In this document: positions 55,631 to 64,000 of the stretch, in pieces | Layout: each line of letters starts with the position of its first letter | Numbering within the stretch: position 1 is the stretch's first letter | Assembly: GCA_024509875.1 (NCBI GenBank) | Contig: JAMPIV010014843.1 | Location: 496,001-560,000, forward strand | Reading direction: 5' to 3' | From: Oreohelix idahoensis | Lineage: Eukaryota > Mollusca > Gastropoda > Stylommatophora > Oreohelicidae | Length of the DNA stretch: 64,000 nt | The notes under the pieces: generated by a model | Seen by the model: the letters and a program-made list of their open reading frames with translations, nothing else | Told to the model about the DNA's origin: nothing | Databases searched by the model: none | Position numbers and translations under genes: made by a program

Positions 55631-57475
55631 AAACACAAGCAAAACCAGAAGTTCCAAAGCCAAAGCTCAAAGTGTACAAAGAAGTATCAAAAGAGACAAG
55701 AGGAAGTATATTGAGGAGTTGGCAAGAGAGGCAGAAGATGCTGCAGCCAAAGGAAATATGAGAGAACTGTATAGCAGCACAAAGAAGCTAACACTACAGG
55801 GAAATACAAGCAAACAAGTTGCCTCATAAAAGACAAGAATGGAAAACTGCTCAGCAATATACAAGAGCAAATGAAGAGGTGGACTGAATATTGTAAAGAC
55901 CTTCTTAATAGACCAGCTCCACGAAACCCCCTGGACATCCAACCAGCAGAAGAAGAGCTACAAATTAATGGTGAAAGACCAACGAAGGAAGAAATAAAGA
56001 AAGCCATAAAGCTTCTAAGAGATGGACAAGCGTCTGGACCTGATGGCATTCCAGCAGAGGCCATCAAAGCAGATATCGACACGGCTACAGACATGGTATA
56101 TAAATTACTTGGTAAAGTCTGGGAAAAGGAAGAGATACCAGCAGAATGGAAGGAAGGATATCTGGTTAAGTTGCCTAAGAAAGAAAATTTACAAGAGTGC
56201 ACAAATTATAGAGGAATAATGTTACTATCAGTGCCAGGAAAAGTATTAAATAGGATTATCCTTGAGAGATTAAAAGAGTCCATAGACAAGAAACTGAGAG
56301 ATGAACAAGCAGGTTTTCGACAAAACAGATCCTGTACAGACTAGATAGCCACTTTGAGAATAATAGTTGAACAAAGTCCGGAATGGAATTCACCATCGTA
56401 CATCGGATTTGTGGACTACGAAAAGGCATTTGACAATGTAGACAGAGAATCACTTTGGAAATTGATGAGGCATTATGGAGTTCCCCTGAAGATCATTAAT
56501 TTAATAAAGAAAACATATGATGACATGCAGAGTTCTTCATGAAGGACAGCTTACAGAACCATTTGGGATAAGAACAGGAGTGCGACAGGGATGCCTCTTA
56601 TCTCCATTTCTTTTCTTATTAGCAATAGACTGAGTTATGAGAACATCAACAACATACAACAGAAATGGAATCCAGTGGACTCTGACTAAGCAGCTGGATG
56701 ATCTGGATTTTGCTGATGACTTGGCTCTTCTGTCCCATAACTGTAATCAGATGCAGGACAAATTGAAAACACTCGATGAGAGGTCACATCAATTGGGTCT
56801 AAAAATACACAGGGAAAATACAAAGAAAATGAGAATAAATGCAGGTAATGAAAACAGGGTTGAACTTAAAGAAGAACCAATACAAGATGTAGAATCGTAT
56901 ACATATCTTGGCAGCAATATAGACAAAGTTGGAGGGACAGACAGTGGTATCAAAATAAGAATACAAAAAGCAAGAGAAGCTTTCATTGCATTGGAAAATA
57001 TATGGAGATCAAGAGAAATCGGATCCAACACGAAAATAAGAATCTTCAACTCAAATGTGAAGTCTGTCCTATTGTATGGCTCTGAGACATGGAGAACAAC
57101 AAAGACAACAACCAAAAAGCTACATACTTTCATAAATGGGTGCTTGCGTAAAATAGAGGGATTAAAATGATATGACAAGGTTACCAACGTGGAACTGATG
57201 ACAAGAACTAGACAAGTGCCAGTGGAACAAGAGATGAGAAGAAGACGATGGCGATGGATAGAACACACACTGAGGAAACCTGTTGATTGCATTACAAGGA
57301 AGTCCTTGTTCTGGAACCCCCAGGGCAAGAGAGGCAGAGGTAGACCAAGAAGCACATGGAGAAGAGAGCTGGAAACAGAGATGAAAATGATAAAGAGAAC
57401 GTGGAAAGAACTTGAGATGATGGCACGTGACAGGAGGACTTGGCATGTGTTTGTTATTGCTGTGTGAATTTATGT
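55631..57475 (+). pseudogene. LINE Y, reverse transcriptase part
   Basis: Resumes after LINE Z. Frames: 55871-56341 (linker and RT start, with S-G-P-D-G-I-P-A-E and D-E-Q-A-G-F-R-Q-N-R), a TAG at 56342-56344 where the copy near 63949 has CAG, 56354-56542 (F-V-D-Y-E-K-A-F-D), then a small deletion or shift, G-V-R-Q-G-C-L-L-S-P near 56580, and 56637-57168 with the catalytic F-A-D-D-L-A-L-L. The C-terminus (57172-57467) has R-W-R-W-I-E-H-T-L-R-K-P and G-K-R-G-R-G-R-P-R. This is a CFDP2/RTE-like LINE with at least two stops and one shift, so it is dead. A minus-strand copy of its end is at 61100-61590 and a plus-strand RT fragment at 63258-64000. Confidence 0.85.
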
Positions 57476-58109
57476 AAATTTTTTTTAATGTAAATTCTAA
57501 TGATTCTCCTATATGCCATGTTGTTTTCTATTATATAGTACATATCAATGTATTTTCTGGAGAATACAGATTCTAATATGTATGTATGTATATATGCATA
57601 AAAGTATGTATGCATAAAAGTATGTATGTATGCGTGCATGCATGTATGTATTTATCGTACTGATAATTGGTAGTTTGGGTCATGTGCATGCAAAGTGTGT
57701 GAGTGTATTAATGTCGCTGGGGTTGTGGAAATTTGAAGGCAAAGTTTTATGTAAATTAAGTAATTGGAACTGACGGTAATATTTTTATTGAACCATGATG
57801 AATGTCTGGAATGCTTAACTATGCTGTCTTCATGTATCGTATTAAAATTGTATTAATTGGACTCAGAACCAAAGGACTTATCAAATCGATCAAGTTGAAG
57901 TGTGCGCAGATATTAAGCCACATATATATATTCACTGATTATTAATTTATGCACGATCGCTCTTTTGATGAAGGACATTAATAAAACCACTAATCATTTG
58001 AAGTTCACAAGGAAACAAGACGAGGTCACCCTTTATGCTAACCGATCTTAGAAGACAACCTAAATCAGTGACCTTCAATAATGATCGACCAAGAACCCGC
58101 TTCAACACT
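57476..58109. other. AT-rich spacer with a TATG/CATA-type microsatellite; no gene seen
   Basis: Contains an irregular GTAT/GCAT tetranucleotide tract at about 57575-57655. No recognisable coding sequence. The part 57950-58109 may belong to the gypsy element that follows, but I see no domain in it. Confidence 0.35.
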
Positions 58110-58930
58110 ATGCTCCTTAGGAGACTAAAGGAAGCTGGTTTGACAGCCCGACCTAGCAAATGTTTGATCGTCTTTGAAAAGCTTGACTTCCTAGGGCATA
58201 CCATTTCTCAAGGTTGTATGTGGCCAGTTGCAAAAAACACAGAGAAGATACGTTCAACAAAGAGACCAAAAACAAAGAGAGACACACGTTCTTTCCTCTC
58301 ACTTTGTGCGTATTACCAAAAGTTTATCAAAAAACTTAATGGTCTTACAGCGCCTCTCACTGACCTCACAAGAAAGGGAAAAACCGATAAGGTTGTTTAG
58401 ACCGCAGAGTGTGAAAGTTCTTACGTCACTCTGAAGGGACAGCTGTCTAAATACTCCATTCTAGGGCTAACCTACCTTAATAAACCTTTCGTTTTTCGTG
58501 TAGACGCCAGCGGACAGGAAATAGGATCAACATTGCTTCAGGCAGATGACCAACATCCGAACACGTTGTTTCCAGTTGCCTACAGCAGCCGCACACTGAA
58601 TACAGCAGAAAGGAATTATTCGACCGTGGAGAGAGAATGTTTGGCACTCGTGAACGGAATCAGGAGAAACCACGAATATTTATACGCAGTTCCTTTCACA
58701 GTACAAACAGATCATGCTCCATTGGCATTCCTAGCAGCCAATAAGGACTTTAATGCAAAGATTGGGCTCTACTGTTAAGCGTGTACTCGTTAAAAGTGCA
58801 ATACATACCAGGGAAGGAGAATGTTGGAGCGGATTTTATGAGTCGACATTGGAGCATGGAGGAGGATGATGCAATTGAGGATAGCAATCACTTGAAAGCT
58901 ACGGATGACAGTAGTTCTATGACGTATAAT
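58110..58930 (+). pseudogene. Ty3/gypsy RT thumb and RNase H fragment, second copy
   Basis: Matches 2046-2880 (minus) closely. From L-R-R-L-K-E-A-G-L-T through L-D-F-L-G-H-T and S-L-C-A-Y-Y-Q-K-F, then a TAG at 58398-58400 and RNase H (F-R-V-D-A-S-G-Q-E-I-G-S, V-E-R-E-C-L-A-L, Q-T-D-H-A-P-L), a TAA at 58776-58778, and Y-I-P-G-K-E-N in the next frame. It lacks the 19-bp duplication seen at 2642-2679, so that duplication arose later, but it shares the stops. The finger and palm region with the catalytic Asp pair is missing. Confidence 0.85.
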
Positions 58931-59235
58931 AGAAATACACTGACAAACAACATTTTTCTTTCTTATATAAGAATAAGTGTTCTTAGGTCAATTTCTTGCG
59001 CTGATTTCAAATCTGAAATCCGTTTATCTCTATCACGTCGGGTTCTTAAGATATTTGTGAATAAATATATTTTTGGGAAACCGTTATGTGCTCCGTTTCA
59101 TTTTTACTATATAACTTATTAAAAATTAATAAAAAGGCAACATAATTCTACTTTTTATACTGCTAAAAGATGCATGACATATGTTACGCGATTTTTCAAA
59201 TAGTTACTGTATTTTGAAATAATTCTGAGCAAAAT

Positions 59236-60899
59236 ATGGCTTCTAGAAGTTGTAGAAATTCGGCTGATCTGTTCTGTTACGTGTGCGGATATTTTACCGA
59301 TCGTGTTGACCAGAAAAACTTTACACCATTACTAAAGATAGCATATAAACTTTATTTCGATTCGAAAGTTGATGATGCAAATAAATCTTGGAAGCCAAAT
59401 GCGGTTTGTTCGATACATTGGCAGGTTGGTTACGAAAATCGCCGAAGCATAAGTCGATGCCTTTTGGCGTGCCAGTAATAAGGCGTGAACATACAAATCA
59501 CACTACTGATTGTTACTTCTGCTTGACAAATATCCATGGTTTCACTTTTAAAACTAGAAAGTCTGTGGTTTATCCAAATATTGAATCGGTTTCGAAACCA
59601 GTGCCTCATGATCCAATCACGTGTCCGATCCAAGTACCACCAGAACAATATCCGTTGGACGTAAATGAACCATCAGAAAGTGATAGTTTACCTGCTTTAG
59701 AAACTAATTCTGACTCAGATTACATACCGGTGAATGATGGTGTTCACTTAATTGACCATTCAGAACTTTCAGATCTAATACGTGATCTCGCTCTTACCAA
59801 AGGACAAGCGGAATTACTCGGTTTGCGACTCAAAGAATGGAATCTTTTAGCGCCCAATACTCCGATATCTAAATTTCGTCATAGACACAGAGAACTTGTT
59901 CAATACTTTGAGATGGATGATGACATTTGCTATTGCAAAGATGTAAACGGTCATGAGCACATAGTCAACGAATGGCGATTTTTCATCGATTCTTCCAAGA
60001 CTAGTCTAAAAGCCGTGTTATTGCATAACAGAAATTTTTTTTTATCAATTCCAGTCGCCTACTCTGTTCATATGAAAGAAACTTATGACAATATGGCTAT
60101 ACGTTTGGAAAAAATAAAGTACAATGACTACCAATGGCGGATTTGTGGAAACCTAAAGGTCATTGCAATTCTCACGGGCATGCAGATTGGGTATACTAAA
60201 TTTTGTTGCTTCCGATGTGAATGGGACAGCCGCAACAGACAGGAACATTATGCAAGAAAGGTGTGGCCTATCCGGGATCGTATGCAACTCGGGCATAAAA
60301 ATGTAATACGCGAGCCATTAGTTAACAAAGACACCTTCATTTTACCACTGTTACATATAAAGTTGGGGCTCATGAAGAATTTTGTAAAAGCGTTAGATAA
60401 AATGAGCAAAGCTTTCACTTATCTTCGAGAAAAGTTTCCGCAAGTTAGCCATGCAAAGATAAAGGAAGGTATCTTTGTAGGACCTCAGATTAGGAAAGTT
60501 ATTGCAGACAAACAATTCGAGAACTTGTTACATGGTAGTGAACTTCGCGCATGGATGGCATTCAAATCGATCGTCGATAACTTTCTGGAAAATCACAAAT
60601 CTGTCGACTATGTTGCATATTGTTAAGCAGTGCATAGATGCATACATAATTATGGGCTGTAACATGTCCCTCAAAATCCATTTGCTCGATTCGCATCTTA
60701 ACTTTTTCCCTGACAATCTTGGCGAAGTCAGCGATGAACATGGAGAATGATTCCATCAAGATATCGCCGTAATGGAGTCACGTTATCAAGGACGGTGGAG
60801 TGTGACCATGCTTGCCGATTATTGTTGGATGCTTCATCGCGATGTACCACATGCCATTCACCGACGAAAGTCGACTGCAAAGAAATTCAAGCCTACATA
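59236..60899 (+). pseudogene. Broken member of a repeated arthropod-type protein family (about 555 codons)
   Basis: The N-terminus (59236 onward) starts M-A-S-R-S-C-R-N-S with F-C-Y-V-C-G and a later C-S-I-H pair, likely metal-binding. After a frameshift near 59430 the main frame runs to 60624, with C-Y-F-C, then W-R-F-F-I-D-S-S-K-T-S-L-K-A-V-L, P-V-A-Y-S-V-H-M-K-E-T-Y, H-I-K-L-G-L-M-K-N-F-V-K and I-K-E-G-I-F-V-G-P-Q-I-R. A second shift near 60620 leads to G-C-N-M-S-L-K-I-H and N-L-G-E-V-S. Then a TGA at 60748-60750 replaces what is probably an Arg codon (CGA) before F-H-Q-D-I, and the end reads G-R-W-S-V, A-D-Y-C-W and a basic tail to TAA at 60897-60899. From memory, multi-copy uncharacterised proteins of this layout occur in spiders and aphids, so this is probably a mobile-element gene. 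Its biochemical role is not known to me. Confidence 0.75.
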
Positions 60900-61099
60900 A
60901 CTGTTATACTTCTTGAACGAATGATGTTGTAATACTGTATGCGTTGTTAAAAAACTTCAATTGCGTATTTCTAGAGATCCCGACCTGATAGAGAAAAACG
61001 GTTTGCAGATTTAAAAACAGCGCATTAAAATTGACCAGAAAAACATAGAAATGTTAGAGAAAGAAAAAAAAAGTTTTTTTTTTGTTAGTCAGTGATATC
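60900..61099. other. Downstream flank of the pseudogene; nothing seen
   Basis: AT-rich with an A run and T run near 61067-61083. It may contain the 3' end of the element carrying the pseudogene; no inverted repeat with the upstream flank (58931-59235) was obvious. Confidence 0.3.
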
Positions 61100-61588
61100 A
61101 ATAACCTTTAGCTCCCCAAGGAGCATAAGCCTTCAACAAACACATGCCAAGTCTTCCTGTCCAATGCCATCATCTCTAGTTCTTTCCACGTTCTCCTCAT
61201 CATTTTCACGTCTGTTTCCAGCTCTCTTCTCCATGTGCTTTTTCATCTTCCTCTGTCTCTCTTGCCCTGGGGGTTCCAGAACAAGGACTGCCTTATAATG
61301 CTATCAACAGGTTTCCTCATTGTGTGTCCTATCCATCGCCATCGTCTTCTTCTCATCTCTTGTTCCACTGGCACTTGTCTAGTTCTTGTCATCAGTTCCA
61401 CGTTGGTAACCTTGTCATACCATTTTAATCCCGTTTTTTCTAGGCAAGCACCCATTTATGAAAGTTTTTAGCTTTTTGGTTGTTGTCTTTGTTGTTCTCC
61501 ATGTCTCAGAGCCATAAAATAGAACTGACTTCACATTTGAGTTGAAGATTCTTATTTTCAAGTTCAACCCTGTTATCATTACCTGCAT

Positions 61589-61590
<2 letters not shown>
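61100..61590 (-). pseudogene. LINE Y C-terminus and 3' end, minus-strand copy
   Basis: Read leftward it matches 56840-57460 in parts: L-K-W-Y-D-K-V-T-N-V-E-L-M-T-R-T-R-Q, R-W-R-W-I-G-H-T-M-R-K-P, the G-K-R-D-R-G-R block, and E-L-E-M-M. It ends with GGCTTATGCTCCTTGGGGAG at about 61120-61139, a tail the copies near 3420 and 7575 also show. 5'-truncated at the AT-rich repeat near 61590. Confidence 0.8.
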
Positions 61591-61682
<92 letters not shown>

Positions 61683-61690
61683 ATATATAC
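61588..61690. repeat. (TA)n-(TG)n microsatellite
   Basis: About 80 bp of TA dinucleotides followed by a short (TG)n and more TA. It sits at the 5' break of the LINE Y copy. Confidence 0.95.
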
Positions 61691-62127
61691 ATATGCATAT
61701 CGAGCTACTAAAAGGAATTAAATTAGCGGGGGGGGGGGGGGGGGCTTGGCTGAGCTAATTATAAGATAATTCTTCACAAAAGGCAGCCAGTCAGATAAAA
61801 AGTTAGCGTGCTTAGATTCATTCAGCATTATTCTTCACTTCTGAAATATTTGTGAAAACTGCCTCGAGTTTAAAGCATCATTATCCTTCTTTTACAACTC
61901 TGCCAAGAGTAATCTTGTGCGAAGGTAGACACATCTGACGACCCACGTTAGATAATCTAGGTTTCGGCCACTGTTGGACAACTACTGCAGAGCAAAGAGG
62001 GGGGGGGGGGACCCGTGACAAACTTCCACTGATGTTTAATCCTGGCATTTCCTGTATGTGTCTGATTTTTTTTATTATGTGTAAATATTAAATGATTTAA
62101 GATTGTAATAATCATTTAATATCCACA
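61691..62127. other. Spacer with two poly-G runs; no gene seen
   Basis: G runs of about 16 (61729-61744) and 10 bases (62001-62010) in otherwise mixed sequence. No coding features. Confidence 0.4.
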
Positions 62128-63245
62128 CACAAAAGGCTTTTGAAAAAGCTTTTGAAAGCATACATAGGGACAGTTTATGGAAAATACTGAGGGCTTATGG
62201 AATTCCAAGCTGCATAGTGTCAGTCATAAAAAGTCTCTATGCCAACTCTACGTGTAGTGTTGGGCAGAGCAACCTAACCTTTGAGGTGAAGACAGGAGTA
62301 CGACAGGGATGCCCCTGATAAACCACTCTATTTTTAACAGTCATAGATTGGATGATGCGCCAGACAACAGAGGGCAGTCCAAGAGGAATAAGATGGACTA
62401 CATTTTCTACATTGGAAGATCTGGAATATAATATGCAGATGACATTGCACTACTAGCACATTCACATCAACACATCCAGGAAAAAACGGATAGACTTAAT
62501 AAGTTTAGCCAGCAGGTGGTCTTGAACATCAATTTAAAGAAGTCAGAGGTCATGACGCTCAATGTGAGCAACCCTGAGCTCACATCAGTAAAGAATCAGC
62601 AACTGGTACAGACAGACTCCTTCACATACCTAGGATGCATAGTAACACCAGACGGCGGGGCAGGCAAAGACATCAACATCAGAATGAATAAGGCAAGAAC
62701 AGCCTTTTTTAGCCTAAACAACACCTGGAAGTCATCTCAATACAGCACAAGCACAAAATTAAGATTATATCAGAGCTGTGTGCTTTCTGTGCGTCTCTAT
62801 GGTGCAGAATGCTGGAGAGTTACAGAGAAGGAAATGTCGAAATTGTCCTCTTTTCACACAACATGCCTAAGAAAAATTCACCGAATCTTTTGGCCAAATA
62901 CCATCACCAACCAAGATCTGCTTACTCGGAGCAAGAGGACATGCACACCATCATAGCGGGCAGACGCTGGAGCTGGGTTGGCCATGTCCTCAGAAGAGAC
63001 CCCGATGCCATCACAAGAACAGCTATGCTTTGGACCCCTGAAGGGAAACGAAAGAGAGGCCGACCAAAAACAACCTGGCGGAGGACTGTGGAGGCTGAGA
63101 TGCAAAGAATGAACCAGAGTTGGGGCACTGTACGAAGGATGGCCGCCGACCGAGCAAAGTGGAATCAATTTGTTGTTGCCCTACAAGACGCCACTAGGCG
63201 TGATGGCCACTGACTGCTTTGACGGTCGGCGGCTAAGGATCAAAG
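62128..63245 (+). pseudogene. LINE X: reverse transcriptase C-terminal half and 3' end
   Basis: In broken frames: K-A-F-E-S-I-H-R-D-S-L-W-K, S-V-I-K-S-L-Y-A-N-S, T-G-V-R-Q-G-C-P, then Y-A-D-D-I-A-L-L (catalytic Asp pair, about 62425-62450). From 62516 a frame of 146 codons covers the thumb (F-T-Y-L-G-C-I, V-R-L-Y-G-A-E-C-W). After a shift near 62935 the end runs to 63213 with S-W-V-G-H-V-L-R-R-D-P-D and G-K-R-K-R-G-R-P-K. The 3' UTR ends GGCGGCTAAGGAT plus an A/G-rich tail. Fingers and endonuclease are missing. Confidence 0.82.
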
Positions 63246-63257
63246 AAAAGAAGAAAA

Positions 63258-64000
63258 AATAAAGCTTCTAAGAGATGTAAAAGCATCTGGACATGATGGC
63301 ATTCCAGCAGAGGCCATCAAAGCAGATATCGACACTGCTACAGAGATGTTATATAAATTACTTGGTAAAGTCTGGGAAAAGGAAGAGATACCAGCAGAAT
63401 GGATGGAAGGATATCTGGTTAAGTTGCCTAAGAAGGGAAATTTAAAAGAGGGCACACATTATAGAGGAATAATGTTACTATCATCAGTGCCAAGAGGAGC
63501 CGCGCTAGCGTAGTGGTTACAACACCGCTCTGGCGACCGAGGGATACAGGATAAAATCCGGGCGACGGCATTTGAGGATTTTTCGTCGACCGGGATTTGG
63601 ACTGGATTAACTCGAGACCTGGCGAGGACATTTGAAGGAGTGTCGTCGACCAGGGACTGGCGGCTCCTGAGCCGACCCAGCTGTAATGGGTACCTCCGAA
63701 ATCGGCGAGTATTTGCCTGAATGGCGAGGGACACCTGTCTCTGTACAAGAAATAAATGTCAGGTTAGACATAAATAATAACCTGAGATTTCGCCTCGAGT
63801 ATTAGCGGGCGTACGCAAAAGAAAAAAAAAGAAAAATCAGTGCCAGGAAAAGTAATAAACAGGATTATCCTCGAGAGATTAAAAGAGTCCATAGACAAGA
63901 TACAGAGATGAACAAGCAGGTTTTCGACAAAACAGATCATGTACAGACCAGATAGCCACTTTGAGAATAATAGTTGAACAAAGTCTGGAATGGAATTCAC
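63258..64000 (+). pseudogene. LINE Y reverse transcriptase fragment, running off the window
   Basis: K-L-L-R-D-x-K-A-S-G-H-D-G-I-P-A-E-A-I-K at 63258, then the stretch to L-L-S at 63480, interrupted by a SINE, and continuing from 63846 to the right edge. It parallels 56008-56390. Here CAG stands where the other copy has TAG, but a small deletion near 63900 breaks the frame. Confidence 0.8.
63493..63835 (+). mobile_element. tRNA-derived SINE with 10-bp target duplication
   Basis: ATCAGTGCCA at 63483-63492 and 63836-63845 flanks a 343-bp insert in LINE Y; the intact LINE at 56228-56237 has it once. The head has a good A box, TAGCGTAGTGG (63506-63516), and a weak B box near 63549-63559 (GATAAAATCC where GTTCAAATCC would be expected). 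The body carries two related TCGTCGACC-G-GA words. The tail is A-rich (AAAAGAAAAAAAAAGAAAA). RNA polymerase III would transcribe it left to right. The open frames on the opposite strand here are not genes. Confidence 0.82.

Overview
This is a piece of a large, repeat-rich animal genome, almost certainly an invertebrate. It is AT-rich and full of microsatellites. Non-LTR elements carry C-terminal tails known from many marine invertebrates and arthropods. A broken gene at 59.2-60.9 kb belongs to a protein family I associate mainly with spiders, aphids and other arthropods. I cannot name the species. No rRNA, tRNA gene or CRISPR array is visible. The only candidate host gene is at 3.66-5.28 kb; nearly everything else is transposable elements, often inserted inside one another.

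Layout. 1-2 kb: 3' end and LTR of an old Ty3/gypsy element. 2.0-3.3 kb: a dead gypsy reverse transcriptase fragment (minus). 3.66-5.28 kb: a gene with a DUF3990-like ADP-ribosyltransferase-type domain, split by one frame change at a run of eight T. 6.9-8.0 kb: two CR1/L2-like LINE tails and a compound GATA/GGTA/GCTA microsatellite.

8443-51514: one 43-kb composite. It reads LTR a - internal 1 - LTR b - internal 2 - LTR c of a single non-autonomous LTR element (LTRs 1044, 1046 and 1045 bp; internals 5629 and 5627 bp once insertions are removed). Later insertions sit inside it. Internal 1 holds a TIR transposon (11040-12817) and a 3.5-kb gypsy element without integrase (13081-16609). LTR b holds a solo LTR (20531-34403), itself split by a 13-kb gypsy array with three LTRs (21099-34170). 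Internal 2 holds a truncated LINE (37087-37604). LTR c holds a complete gypsy element with one 1553-residue Gag-Pol frame (41609-50560). Each main insertion is supported by a target-site duplication, and most by an empty site in a sister copy.

51.5-64 kb: a unique AT-rich stretch, then a pile of three LINE families (called X, Y and Z here) with two SINEs, a second copy of the dead gypsy fragment, and a transposon-like pseudogene with two frameshifts and a stop.

The points of most interest are the triple-LTR composite and its unidentified 515-codon frame carrying a single internal stop; the young gypsy element whose integrase lies before reverse transcriptase (Gmr1-type order); a near-perfect 52-bp inverted repeat around a telomere-like core; and the ADP-ribosyltransferase-fold gene.
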